The notes: a model not told the origin generated them from the sequence alone. Counted from the first letter of the stretch, positions 23,710-35,679 are shown. The stretch is 64,000 nucleotides of DNA from Gari tellinella (GCA_922989275.2 OV277861.1:92666993-92730992), one strand, 5' to 3'. A program made the numbers and translations.

Positions 23710-23928
23710 TTAACCCCTTCACTGCCATAGCGTAATCAATTTTAACAATTGTCGTCTGCTTTTAAGTCTTTTATTTAAAGTTAGGGTATTTAGACTTAAT
23801 TAAAAAAGTTTGAAATTGTGTCAAACAGTTCGGAACCTGATCAGACGCCGCGTAAAGCGGCGTCTGATCAGGATCCAAACTGTTTGTAAATAACCATTGC
23901 ACGTGGGGTAAGGTAGTGAAGGGGTTAA
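23710..23928 (+). mobile_element. Family M MITE, copy 3
   Basis: TTAACCCCTTCACTGCCATA to GGTAGTGAAGGGGTTAA with an intact hairpin CCTGATCAGACGCCGCGTAA and complement. Confidence 0.88.
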
Positions 23929-24521
23929 CGTGGAAAAGCATGAACATTTAATAAGCTGTTTCCAAAGGCGACAGACAGATCGTAAACGAGTGCATTCCTG
24001 AAGCAAACGCACCGAGTGACCTGAACCAACAAGTTTAGTTAAAGTAGTGATGTTAGTCTTCACTATTGAAACACAAAAAACATGGAGAAAGGACATGTTT
24101 TAAAATATGTTTAACGATATAGCTTAATCTGATGGTAAAAAAGTTTGGAGCCAGTTAGACATCGGGTATTCCGGCGTCTGATATGGCTTAACATTGCTTG
24201 CAAAGAATATATTAACTTTTAAAAGTGTAAACACGTGCATTGGGAAAGAATGACGTCTTCACTACTTCGTCTACTCTGTAACGACATGACAATGGCCAAG
24301 TTTACATGTCTGCAGGTAAAAGCTAATCAATTATGAAGGTTGCCAAAATTGCAAACAGAACTATTTGAACTAAAATGACCTTGAGTATTTAAAGTTATTT
24401 TTTAAAACGGGGAGGTTTCGTGCCTTCAAAGTTTCTGAGACAATATAGTAATTGAACTATGCATGTGTTAGTCAGACTACGTGCGTCCTTGCGTGTACCT
24501 CTTGTCCGGATATCTCCTGTA
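23929..24521. other. no gene; family A remnant and a duplicated block
   Basis: A 3' family A remnant at 24135-24265 (GGTAAAAAAGTTTGGAGCCA ... GGGAAAGAATGACG). The block CTTCAAAGTTTCTGAGAC ... GTCAGACTACGTGCGT at 24424-24487 recurs at 25296-25358. Confidence 0.55.
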
Positions 24522-24895
24522 CAGTGTCCCCTTTCTACAACGATTCCCTCTGAACAAAAATGCTTGCCGCTGTTCCAAAACAAGACCATCATGTCTAATA
24601 TTTTCACTGATGATTTTGTCTCCTTAAAAAAGTCGCCTGCTGGGTTGTTTTTTTTCTTCAAAGTAATATATTGGATATTTTGACAGAGGAAACATAAGCA
24701 TGAGTGACAAATGGTTTGAACCCAGATCAACGCCGCGCGACGCGGCGTCTAGTCTGGGCTAAAGTTGTTTGCAAATGTAAGTCAAGTCATATTAAGCACT
24801 CTTAGGGTTTTCATTTCCCTCCCTATTATAACTCCCCCGAACAACACACACTATATGTGTATCCCATTGAATGTAGTTGTAGAGAGGGAGCACTG
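24522..24895 (+). mobile_element. Family C MITE, copy 7
   Basis: Ends CAGTGTCCCCTTTCTACAAC and AGAGAGGGAGCACTG, TA-flanked. The core AACGCCGCGCGACGCGGCGT is present with decayed outer arms. Confidence 0.85.
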
Positions 24896-24927
24896 TACCA
24901 CCTCAACTAGGGGCACATTGGTGTGTA

Positions 24928-25173
24928 CAGTGGAGAATCTGTTATTCTTTCCCGTTTAAACGCAAACGTACGCAAACGCAAAGCGCGAAAACGTAGAAAA
25001 GTACAACTTTTGGACAATTCTGATATTTCATGCTTATCTTGGTGGCAAACAGTTTGGAGCCTGATCAGACGCCGGGTTACCCGGCGTCTGATCTGGCTCC
25101 AAACTGTTTGTATTGGAAATAATAGTTTATGCGTAAACGCGTTTATTGGGAAAGAATAACACATTCTCCACTG
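24928..25173 (+). mobile_element. Family A MITE
   Basis: 246 bp between TA dinucleotides, full core hairpin and both subterminal blocks. Confidence 0.9.
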
Positions 25174-25385
25174 TAGGATGAATGAATTGGTTTGTTTGGC
25201 ACTGCGACACAAAATTAGTAATGTGGCGCCGATAAACGATGAGGGACAATGAGCAATGAGATGAAATGATTATTTCAGGAAGCTGATTTGATCCTTCAAA
25301 GTTTCTGAGACGAATATAGTAATTGAACAATGGATGTGTTAGTCAGACTACGTGCGTCTTGCGTATACCTCACTTAGACTGTCAC

Positions 25386-25924
25386 TTAAAGAGGCTCGCA
25401 ACCAGATTTAGCATTAAAAATAGTAATTTGTAAATATATGTCAAATGCTTATATAAATGGGTAAGATTTAGTTTAGGATAATAAATTCTGTTAAAAAATG
25501 CATTTCCAAAAAAAAAAAAGAAGAAGCTCTGGTGGGATTCGAACCCGTGACTCTCCATGCGGAGACAAACATGAAAAATGAGGAAGCGCCTTTACTACCT
25601 CGGCTACCAGCGCTCTCGATACATATGGTAGCAAATTAACGTACTTCACTGGTAGCGATCGATAATACTTTATTCGGCTCGGGTTTATGCCTGAGCCCGT
25701 GTAGAGAAGCAACAACAACAACTATACCGTCAGCTGACGCTTTAGAAAAACGATGGAAAATATCTATAAAACTAAGATTCGGTGACGATTCTTGAGACTT
25801 TTTTTGGACTGATCATATTTTTTTAATGTCAGAAGCCAAATAATGCCACAAATTTGCTTTTATTTGAGTATTTTATTTTATTTTGACAAGTACATGTACA
25901 CCATCCGGTTGCGAGTCCCTAATT
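25386..25924. mobile_element. TTAA-type inverted-repeat element with tRNA-like cassette, copy 1
   Basis: Left end TTAAAGAGGCTCGCAACCAG, right end ACCATCCGGTTGCGAGTCCC, whose complement matches the left. The interior shares ATTAAAAATAGTAATTTGTA, GCCCGTGTAGAGAAGCAACA and GATTCGGTGACGATTCTTGA with the copy at 48737-49852. A tRNA-like sequence sits in the middle. Confidence 0.8.
25526..25613 (-). other. tRNA-like (class II, Ser/Leu-like) sequence inside a transposon
   Basis: Minus strand: acceptor arms GCGCTGG and CCAGAGC pair 6 of 7; A-box-like GTAGCCGAGGTAGTAAAGGC; a variable arm TCTCCGCATGGAGA; T-arm CGGGTTCGAATCCC. The anticodon arm is poorly formed, so it is probably not a functional tRNA. 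Box A and B could still recruit RNA polymerase III. Confidence 0.6.
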
Positions 25925-26329
25925 ATCTTATACTTTAATAGTTCTAAATGTCTGCTTTTATATTTATTGCAATTTGACCGACAAAACATCAAATATGAAT
26001 TACATACAGTTTTGATTCTGATTAGGTATCGATATTGCAAAATTAATGTCAAAGAACATGTTAAAGGTTATGTCTAAATATTTGGTATGTATCCTGTTAC
26101 GTTGGAAGAAGGGAGGTAACTTAAACATGACAGCTTTCATAGAATGCCACAAGTTGTCTAAAAGAATTCATTATTCTCCATACACAATTTTAGGCCTTAG
26201 ATTTATTCCTCTATTGATGAAAATTGTTCAAATTTAAAAAGTCATGAGTATACATATTATATGGAAATATTTGCTATATGCAGATGACTGCTTAAAGCTA
26301 ATGTGCATTCTGCTTTGTTTCAACATACT
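25925..26329. other. no gene; partial D core
   Basis: GACTGCTTAAAGCTAATGTG ... TTTGTTTCAACATACTTTAA at 26286-26334 is a shortened D core abutting the next D element. Confidence 0.45.
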
Positions 26330-26588
26330 TTAACCCATTACCCCATAGCCTGTTACTAGTTTTGAAAACAGGTGACCACTTAAAGCAGGTTGAAAGTAAA
26401 GCAGAATGTGCCTTAAGGCACATTCTGCTTTACTTTTACTTTCAGCCTGCTTTAAAGCTATTATCTGATAGGATATAGAAAATGTTTCCTACGATACATA
26501 TTCATAACAGTATAAAAAGAAACTATTTTCTTTAGAGCATGAATAATGTAAAGGCGTAAAAGGGCGTATTTATGTGTTAATGGGTTAA
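26330..26588 (+). mobile_element. Family D MITE
   Basis: TTAACCCATTACCCCATAG to TGTGTTAATGGGTTAA. The central hairpin GTAAAGCAGAATGTGCC/GGCACATTCTGCTTTAC is perfect. Confidence 0.9.
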
Positions 26589-26817
26589 GTGGTTACCTAA
26601 TTTCAGTAAATTACTGCAACAATGAGGAGTGGGATGGACGTCAATATCTAAAGAATTTAAGATGCCAACTCATTTTGTATGTGATCTGTCATGAATCAAA
26701 TGGTCTGGGTTTTGTGCCCTGTACATTGTCTCATGATGGCAAAATTTTGTACCAAGTAATCTAAAATCCATTAATAAATGGGGACGTTATTGACCAGACC
26801 AAAAATAAATAGAAACA

Positions 26818-27347
26818 AGAGGGCCTGAAGGCCCTGATATCGCTCACCATTTGTAATGAAGCCTGATAGCTTTACCTTTGAATTTCACCCGTTTTATTCT
26901 AAATCCATTCAAGTTTGTCGACCTACTGTAGTATAGTAGAGTATATCAAAGGCAAATAACAATGGGCCTAAACAATACTGAAATGAAGCCTTTTTCTAGC
27001 ATTTCAAAGTATATCAAGATCAGGTAACTATTGCCACATAATAACATTTCAACAATAATTGCACTCCTTCGAGAACGTATAGCTACATCCTTTGTGTACA
27101 AGTATAATCAAAATCCATTGAAAACTGTAGTTGCAAGAGTGTAAACGCTGTAAAATATGGCATTTTCAGCAATTCAAAGGTAGATATATCTTGATCTATT
27201 TGTCAGATTCCAACCATTATCACCCTTTTTCGAACTCTATGGTCATAAACAATCTGGGTAAGTTTGAGAGAGCTTGGATAAATATTGTGGCCTCTAGAGC
27301 GTAAACACTGTTAAATTTATCATTTTCAGCAATTTAAAGGTAGATAA
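26818..27347 (+). repeat. E1 repeat, left part of a split copy
   Basis: Begins with the hairpin GAGGGCCTGAAGGCCCT then GATATCGCTCACC. The body holds TAAACNCTGTNAAAT units. It stops at 27347 inside a 161-bp unit; the continuation is at 37678-38372. Confidence 0.8.
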
Positions 27348-27568
27348 AAGCCGGTACCGTGCCGAACTTTGCCGAACCGAAACATAAATTGCCGTACCGA
27401 ACATTTTTGGGAGTTTAAATACAAGCATAAAAAATTCTTAAATTTGAAAATTCTGGTACGGATTAGTTCTTAAACATATTATTTATATCCTGAATAAATA
27501 TTATAACCATCAGAAGCATAGGTGTTGAGAAAAAGGTGATTTTGTAATCTCAGGGGGTATAAAAGCCG

Positions 27569-28544
27569 GTCCCCTACACAGGGCCGCGACACGATTGCTT
27601 TCTGAGAGAAAAAAATCGTCAGAAAGTATATAGAGAGACAAGGGATACAACTGATTGTCAGTATATTCTCACCCCACCTCGACAAAACCGGGCATATCAT
27701 GAATAAATATTGATGAAACGACACCCTTTTTGCATTTCTGTCTAGCTAATATGATACCCTTCCATAAAAACATAACATAAAAACAACTGTAAGCATGCAA
27801 TTTTAACAGTAACTGCGTCCACTCACTGAAATCATCGATTTTCGGAAAACGGGACAGGTGTTCGTTCATAGCTAACGCAGCATTGGCCACTACTGTACGC
27901 TTGTTTAGGCGGTATTTTCGAGCATTACAGTCATTGGCCACTACTGCATGCTTGTTTAGGCGGTAATATCGAACATGACAGTCATGCAGTTGCATAGATA
28001 TACATTTTTGACACCGATCAAAGCTGATTTCTTCTTAAATCATTGCCGTACCAAAAAAGCTTACATGTACAAGAATAACTTTACTGCCGATGAAAACATG
28101 CTAATTTGTTGATGGTATGGCAATGATTTGAGTACAAATCAGCTTTTATATGTGTCAAAATTGATATCTATGGAACTGTATTACTGTAATGCTCGAAAAT
28201 ACCGCCTAAACAAGCGTACAGAGGTGTCTAATGCTGTGTTGGCTATGAACGAACACCTGTCCCGTTTTCCGAAAATCGGTGATTTCAATGAGTGGACGCA
28301 GTTACTGTTAAAATTGTATGCTTACAGTTGGTTTTATGTTATGTTTTTATGGAAGGGTATCATATTAGCTAGACAGAAATGCAAAAAGGGTGTCGTTTCA
28401 TCAATATTTATTCATGATATGCCTGGTTTTGTCGAGATGGGGTGAGAATATACTGAAAATCAGTTGTATCCCTTGTCTCTATATATACTTTCTGACAATT
28501 TTTTCCCCTAAAAATTAATCGTGTCGGGGCCCTGTGGTCCCCTA
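27569..28544. mobile_element. 960-bp palindromic hAT-type element with 8-bp target duplication
   Basis: GTCCCCTA at 27569-27576 and 28537-28544 flanks an element from CACAGGGCC to GGCCCTGTG. The two arms (about 450-480 bp) are near-perfect complements meeting near 28080. The left arm has an extra tandem copy of about 53 bp near 27890-27985. The empty site is preserved at 37440-37450 in the other R arm. CAGGG-type ends and 8-bp duplication are hAT hallmarks. Each arm holds an open frame of about 105 codons, which appears non-coding (see rejected items). Confidence 0.88.
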
Positions 28545-28982
28545 TAGATTTCAGTTTATCCTGTTTATTTCCTTAATTACCGAATTTTATTATGTTACTT
28601 GATGATAAACTTTATCAAAATATGTTTTTTAGTATGTTCTTGAAAAATAAGACATGTAATATCAAAATAACGCTTTAATTTACCGTTGCAGTGATTGCCG
28701 AACATGAATATAACAACAGATTATAACGGTTCCCCGTAATATATCCAGTTCCGTAAGAATTACACAATCTGTATAATCATGCCTATTTTATATGAGCATT
28801 AGGCTCTTTTTTTTTTAAAGATTAAACAGAATGTGAGGCTAAATTGGATTCATGTACAGTCAAACAATTGTGTGTACCATAACTGTTAAGTACTTAAATA
28901 TTTCAAAGAATAAAACTAATTTCAAAGTGTGCCTTTAACAGTTGGTTCTTAACTTCTTAATTGTTCACGAAAGAAATTCATC

Positions 28983-29572
28983 AGGATAGCTTATGTTAAC
29001 TTATACAATAATTTTCTACTCGCATATCCAAATATTTTTGCTTACAATGACAGATTCGGCACCCCATTTGAGTGCCTTCTTCAGACTGTGAACTTGACCG
29101 TTGGTGACGTCATGAGTTTTGTTTACTACTGGTCATTTTTCCCGTAGTAAACAGCGGCCGGTAGATGGGGCTCATTAGATATCCCCCCTCGTCCCTGTTC
29201 ATGACTCTGTCCTCCTGTACAATGCATAACGATTCTCTTAACCTCCTCAGGGATGTATTATTCTCTTTGTCTATCACTTTTACACCCTCCCAGTCTATAA
29301 CATGGTTGTGTCTGGCAATATGATTTGTCACTGCACTCGCATGTTCTGTAGACTGGGATGCCTTGTGCTCTGCCCTTGTGAACACTTGTGGACAATTATC
29401 CGAGTCTTTTATATGTTCTTTTATCCTGGTCTCGAGCTTTCTACCTGTCTCACCGATGTATGCCGCATTACAGTTTTTGCACGGTATGCGATAAACACAT
29501 CCACATACTTCCTCGGTTTTTGTTTGTCTTTTGGGTGCACCAGTGCTTTCCTAAGGGTGTTTATTAGGCTAC
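28983..29572 (-). pseudogene. Penelope-like element fragment, GIY-YIG endonuclease part
   Basis: Minus strand. A leading segment ASSLINTLRKALVHPKDKQ is followed, after a frameshift near 29517-29522 in an A run, by CGCVYRIPCKNCNAAYIGET then GRKLETRIKEH, the GIY-YIG nuclease start of Penelope-like retroelements. It ends with HNHVIDWEGVKVIDKENN and MNRDEGGYLMSPIYRPL before a stop at 29112-29110. The reverse transcriptase domain is absent, so the copy is 5' truncated and dead. The 3' tail matches the inverted pair at 15930-16145. Confidence 0.85.
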
Positions 29573-30050
29573 TGGCCAATAATGTGAACCCTCCCCCCAT
29601 AGGGGGACTTTTGGTCACTATGTGTTTCTGAAAGTGCAGGGTCTGTAGGTTCAGATCCTATTTTCTGCACTTTGAGCGTTGGGGCTTTGGTCAGAAATCT
29701 GACTTTGAAGATTACCTCCCCTTGCATAAATCGAGAAATATGTAATTTCATGTGTATTTGTTGCACTAATATAAAAAAATGTATAAGCTTATATATCTAT
29801 TGCAAAGTGATTCATTTATGTAACATAATCCAACTGAAAGTAAAAGTGCAAAATAATTGGACATAACTCATCATTTAGTCAAGTTATCTCCCCTTAAAAG
29901 TACAGAATGCAATTTTAATACAAAACAAATCAGTTTTCCCTTTATAAATGTTGAATATATACATCATAGAAACACGTTCTAATCATGAAACATTCTTTAC
30001 ATGAAAGCCTTATATATTCACAAACTAAATATATACCCCTTGGGTTATAA

Positions 30051-31610
30051 TAGCACAGTCTTTGTGTGAAATTGAAAAAACCCAATTAGCTCCCTTTTTC
30101 AATTTCTGTCATATTGTAACTATGTCGAACATTTTTGGGCGCAGACAAGGACACTTCAATTAATAAATTTTAACTAACAACTCTAGATTTATACATAATT
30201 GATAGAATAGGATCGTGTTTGCAACTAAAAGTCTTCTTTTGTTTGAATTGTCTGCCCTTGTTTTAGGGTTAAAAGCAGTTTTATGATATACAATGTATAT
30301 GTATAATCTTAGCATATTAACATAGGCCTGTTGTCGCCAATTACATGTTATTTTACAACATTACTAAGAGAAAAGCACTCAAGTTGATGATTTCTTTAAA
30401 AAAAAGTTTTGATGCGAGTAAGGTAATTGCCTCCCTTTCGGGCAAAACAAGAAACACATTTGATTGAAAAGCGTGTTTTGGTAATGATTAAAAATACTAC
30501 ATACTAGCAAACAAGATTTGCATCCATGGGAATTTAACCTAAGTTGTGTAAAACAACATTGCCTTGAAAAACTCTTTTCAGTTATCGGATAGTACTCGTT
30601 GCCTCAGCCAAATACAAACGTAACTCAATATAAATTCGTATTGAGTTACGATTGTATTGCACTGAGGTGACGAGTTATTTCCCATACATTATTCTTCATT
30701 TCCGCTTTCTCTTTTTTTTTTCCAAAAGATGAATACACATTATCCTACTTGGTCAATTTGAGCATTGTGTACAGCAATAATCCTCCAAATGATCATCACA
30801 AAGTTTCTCAAAAAGGGATCTAATGTACATGCTCATGTCGATTCAATAGCAAACAGAACTTTTTAAGTTGGTTTATCATCGTCATAATCGTCAACATCGT
30901 CAAACATTTCGTCAATCAACTTGATTTCTAGTTGTTCCACCATTTTATCTTGCAGGATCTCATAATTCTCTCTCTGCACATGTCTCCTCGTTCACTCTCT
31001 ATCTCTGTCGCTGTCTCTCTCTGTTCGTCATTCTCTCTCTCTCTCTCACTCTCTCACCCTTCTCTTTACATGATATTATTCATTGTCTCAGTCTACTTTA
31101 CATATCAAACCTTCTCCCCCATAGGTATCAGTGCAAAATTAATGAAAGTAAAGCTTAACCTTGCTTTAGGGCCTTTCAGCATGATTTCCACCCTGCTTTA
31201 TTAAGTTACCTTTGCTTCACACCATCGTCTGCATGCATTCAGAATTCTTAAGACAGTGAAGAAGCATCTTTAGCTCCTTATACGAAGAGATAGATTCTAT
31301 GAATCCTATTTTTGTGCAGCATGATCTGGATTAAAAGTGTTTGCAATAGTCATCATTACTGGTGTTCAGTGTTGCAAGGGTTAATTAAAAGTCATCAACC
31401 AAACCAGGTGCTTTAATTTTTTATCTAAATTTATTTATTTATTTATTATTGTGATCTGTATCAAAAACATAATGCGGGTACAGTAGTCAAAACCTCATGT
31501 TCAAGTAACGCAAGTAGATTTGTGTTTTCATTACGGCAGTATATATACCATATGGAAAACAGTACCCAAATATGCATTTCATCATTAATCGGCTTGTTAA
31601 AGAAGTTAAG
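30051..31610. other. no gene; hairpin and CT microsatellite
   Basis: An imperfect hairpin of about 38-base arms (ACTCGTTGCCTCAGCCAAAT ... ACTGAGGTGACGAGT) at 30596-30675, a TCTCTCTCTC-rich tract at 30965-31065, and a decayed D-like core at 31125-31205. No exon recognised. Confidence 0.5.
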
Positions 31611-33675
31611 CACCGTTCTCACTGTCACGGTGTAGGATAGCCGGTGAACCGGGGTGAACTGGGACGTTTTTCATGACAAAATATATTTCGTTCTCATATT
31701 CCCGGTGTCTCCCCCCGATGGACCAGCGGCTATGAAGCCTGATCTCCCCTGACTATCCCGGTTAGTTCCCAGTTTGGCCCGGTGTAATTACGGTGCAGTG
31801 GCGGCCTGTTCCCGGTTAATCCCGGTATAACATGGTGTAACCCCGGTCACTGCTGGTGGTATCCCGTCCTACCCCGGTTGTTCAACGGTGACGTGCCGAC
31901 GTTACCCGGTGTTCGCTGGAAAGGACATCAACCAGGGCGAACGTGAATAAGCATCAGTTCTCTTTTGTCTCTCAGAGTAAATCAGATGAAATGCAAACGC
32001 AATGCTATAAAGTAGTACATTAAAATGTTGTCTGGCTCCATACTGTTTGTAGTGGACATACAAATTTAAGCATAGAGCCATTTATTTAGAAAGAGTAACT
32101 TCGTTTTATGTACTATATTTACTCTATACAATAGAGAAGACGATATTACATGTATTTCCTATTTAAACGCAGACGAAAAGCAAACGCTAAAAATGAAATG
32201 CAGAAAATTGCATTTTTAAAAAAAAAGAAAATCCATTTCTATGCCGCTAACAACTTGTCGGTTGTTCACCGACCTGCCAAGGATGCACCGGTAATGGCGT
32301 TGCTCCGGCATATCCCGGCGTTGGCCCAGGCCATTCCTCCCCCTTACTAACTTAAATGAGACACAGGGAGGGGGGGGGGGGGGTGAGAGAAACGGCCCAG
32401 GGCCCGTATTCTGAAACACTCTTAGATAACTTTTACTCTAAGTAAATCAATATTCTCTTAGTTTTCGGCAATTTAGTCTAAGTATTTGATGATATACTCT
32501 TAGAAAGTGAAAAAAACTAAGATAATTCTAAACTCGACAGATTTCACTAAGTATAACGATATACTCTTAGAAAATCAATATAGTCTTAGTTTTCGGCCAT
32601 TTCAACTAAGTATTTGGGGATTCCCTCTTAGAAAGATGAAAAAAACTAAGAAAATTCTCAACTCGCCAAATTTAATATAGAATTTTCTCAAAACTTTAGA
32701 AAACTGTGACCCTCTCTTAACTTTTTAGAATTTTCTAGGATTAGAACACGAACGTTTATTAAGCAGTAATAACAGGTAGAATAGATACTTTATTGAATAA
32801 AAATCGTTTATAGACCTATATATACGTTTAGCGGATGGTTTTGAGCCGACGTTTGTGTTTGAGTAGCTTCGTGAAATTGGGTCAAAGTCTGGGTGGGGTA
32901 ACGTCATTACAAAGGACTGGGATTACTGTTTAAGACATTATTACATACGGTCTTCATCGCTAAAACGTGGAAAAGATCGATATCTATTCAAAGTCTATAT
33001 TTTTAGTAATAAATGACCACTGTATGTACCAAAACTTCCCCCGTCATGCCAGGCAGAGTCGCTATCGATTGAGCTACGGCGACTTCGTTGAAATTTGGCT
33101 TGTTAGTTAATTATAATTGTGAACCTAATTATGTATTTACGCTTATGTATAAACACTTTTTATTCAATTAATTATCTATTCTACTTATTCTGGGACAATG
33201 CTTGCTGCTTTATAAACGGGAGAAGAAAACAAACCCGAAAACTACACCGCAAATAAACAGTCACACATGTTAGTATGCGAGAAGAGTGACGTCATTTTAG
33301 TCGGGAAAGTCCCTGACAATGGCCATAATTTACTCTTAGTTTTTTTGTCGCTAAGAAAATAATTTAGTATTTTCTTAGAGTAAAAGTTAGCGAAGAGAAA
33401 CGGCCTGTTACACTGGCATTCCCCAGATTAAGGCGGTTCTGGTTATCTGTCCCGGTGAATCACGGTGACCCCCGGTTGTATCAAACATTTTAAAGCCTCC
33501 GGGGCTGTTAGCCGGTGGCAGCCAGATGAACAAGGTCGATCCCGGATCGTCCTGGGCGTCGCTAAGGTTGAACTCCTGATGACTCCCGGCGACTGCGGGT
33601 TTGCTAAACCGGCGACTGCGGGTTTGCTAAACCGGGACTCTCCGGTGACCAAATCCGGGACAGTGAGGACGGGGC
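31611..33675. mobile_element. T: GC-rich inverted-repeat element (CCCGGT-rich), interrupted
   Basis: Left end CACCGTTCTCACTGTCACGG; right-end complement CCCCGTCCTCACTGTCCCGG. Both flanks (31611-31925 and 33410-33675) are dense in CCCGGT/ACCGGG. The middle holds a decayed family A piece (about 31990-32230) and element S. Open frames here on both strands follow the CCCGGT repeats and have no homology signal. Confidence 0.55.
32391..33405. mobile_element. S: about 1-kb inverted-repeat element rich in TCTTAG
   Basis: Left AACTTTTACTCTAAG at 32428-32442 mirrors CTTAGAGTAAAAGTT near the right end. The left part has a 128-bp tandem pair (TCTTAGTTTTCGGC at 32456 and 32584). A tRNA-like stretch (GTCGCTATCGATTGAGCTAC) is at 33059-33078. 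A poly-G run (about 17 G) lies at 32368-32384 just outside. Confidence 0.5.
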
Positions 33676-33819
33676 TCAAATGCTAGGTGTGTTAAAGACG
33701 CTTATGTCCTGCTTTGTGGGGCTGCTGTGTTGGGTTACGTAATGTCACGTTCCTTTGTGATGTATGATATGGCAGACATGTGTTGTTGGTCCTTCGCTAT
33801 GCGAACATCACCGCACCTT

Positions 33820-34470
33820 CAAGTTGTTGAGTTTCTGGGACGAGTGCCTATGTGGCTAATAAGACCCATCCTGGCACCAAATGTACGCCCACAGTAGGTG
33901 CACACGTTGTCAGATGGTATTGGTAAGGTACTGGTTTCTCGAGCCTTCCGGTCCATACGTTTCTTCCTGGCATGCTCTAACCTGATTGTCTCTGCTTCAA
34001 CCAAGCCCTTTCATGACAGCTGATCTCCATGCAGGGCGGTTCTGAGTCAGGTTGACAGGTAAACAGGCAGCAAACAGTCAGGTTCTGAGTCAGGTCTTCC
34101 CAAGTGTCTGTGTGAAGGTCCATCTTGGAAGCGAAGCATTCAAGCAGTCTTTGACCATTATTTTCTGCCCCCGATTTTCCTTTTACCAGAGGAGAGCTCT
34201 CCGTATAAGAGCTGCTTTGGGAGTCGCTCATCTGACATGTGACACTCGTGACCTGTCCAGCGCTCTTTTGAGAACTTCAGTGTCAGGAACCTTGTCTTGC
34301 CATCTAATACCAAGAAGCTTGCGAAGAGTGCTTGTCTGGAAGTGGTTGAGTTGTCTGGCATGACACACATATGCTGTCCATGTTTCACTGGCATACAGCT
34401 AGGTGGTTAGAACCACTGCTCGGTACACTGACAGCTTGGTCTCAAGGCGAATACCTCCTGGCAGTTACAA
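33820..34470 (-). pseudogene. LINE 3' fragment with C-terminal zinc-knuckle-like motif
   Basis: Minus strand, three frames. LPGGIRLETKLSVYRAVVL with an in-frame TAG before LYASETWTAYV, then FLTLKFSKERWTGHECHM and SDERLPKQLLYGELSSGKRK, then DTWEDLTQN, then the end VCTYCGRTFGARMGLISHIG. The last has the C-x2-C finger common at the C-terminus of some LINE endonuclease-reverse transcriptases. 5' truncated, with at least two frameshifts and one stop. Confidence 0.8.
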
Positions 34471-35679
34471 ACGGATTTGATCCAGATAAATAATTTGTCA
34501 TTTACCACACTAGTTACTTGATCATTTTATTCTTAAGTGAACATCCATCATTTTCATTTAATTCATCAATATAATAATAAAGTAAACGTAGCAAACCTCA
34601 CATCATTTTTAAATCGCCTTACACAATGAACAGTTATGTAATGTACTAGGATTAAAGAAATATAACATTACAATATAACCCATATTGGCTCTTATCTTGC
34701 GGTGATACTTTTTGCTTCGAAAGTGTGGTCTGCAAAAGGGTGAAATTTTGGTTTGTACATTTTTTAAGTACATAAACATAAAGACAAGTTTCAAACAGTC
34801 TGGATCCAGATCAGACGCCGTGTTACGTGTCTCCGAACTAGATCTGAGTTTTGTTTTTGCAAAAACAGTAAGTCGCGATCGGCAGGCAAAGTGTTAAGCA
34901 GTCACTAAAATAGATCGCTTAAGACATTGACTGCTTTATTTAGGACATAAGTAAAGCAGAAAGAAAAGAAGAATCCACATTTAACTTTATTATTCCCTTT
35001 CTTTAAATCTTTATTACACTCACAATCCCTTTGGAAATGGTAACTAGAATAAATTCAACTGTATCTGAAAGTACTTTTTACGTTTAAGTATAAAACATCG
35101 CATTGCTCAAGTGTGAATTAAATCAGTATTTTTCAAATTCAGTTTTAGTTTAGAAATAAGTAAATGCAATGCTAGCTGTGGACATTTTATTTTGCAACAG
35201 GCCTTGATCCTCGTAACATACAGCCGTTATACTGCAAAACAGCATTTTAAACCAAATTCAATATTCTTTTCTAAGTCGTATTACTCAATATTGCGTGATC
35301 TTAAACCGAAAGCTACTCAACAGTTATCAGGGGAGTTCACTCATTACAGAAATTGGGATAACTCTGTATATCGGTAGACCCCCCCCCCCCCCCATATTAG
35401 ATCGTAAGACCCTAATAAATAAACTTATGCACACCGCCATCATCATGATGTTCTATGGTAATCCATTTCCATGATCCATGACTGCTCCCTAATTCTCATA
35501 CTCTATTTCTTAGAGTTATTTACAGTACCGGCATGTAAGTCTTTGTTGGTATTTTTGTTATTTCATCATTAAAAACGATATTTTCCGCAGAAATATATTA
35601 AATGTATGCTAGAAAACATCTTCACGATACCCGGTTGAATATTTAATCATCATTTAAAGAAAAACTCGGGTTTCAAAGA
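34471..35679. other. no gene; partial core and poly-C tract
   Basis: A truncated type-I core (CAAACAGTCTGGATCCAGAT ...) at 34792-34825 and a poly-C run at 35380-35393. Nothing else supported. Confidence 0.45.

Noticed and set aside
4209..25212. Recurrent open frames containing QTVWSQIRRRVTRRLI
   Set aside because: Translation of the family A MITE hairpin core; it appears on both strands wherever that MITE occurs.
25526..25613. Functional tRNA gene
   Set aside because: Acceptor mismatch and no sound anticodon arm; embedded in a transposon.
27669..28445. Two homologous open frames of about 105 codons (minus 27669-27995 and plus 28128-28445), as a conserved protein family
   Set aside because: They are the two arms of one palindrome. 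In the part compared, about ten codon differences change the residue and only about two are silent, which is what unselected DNA gives. No recognised domain.
33443..33686. Overlapping open frames on both strands
   Set aside because: Product of CCCGGT repetition; the same repeat gives open frames in several phases.
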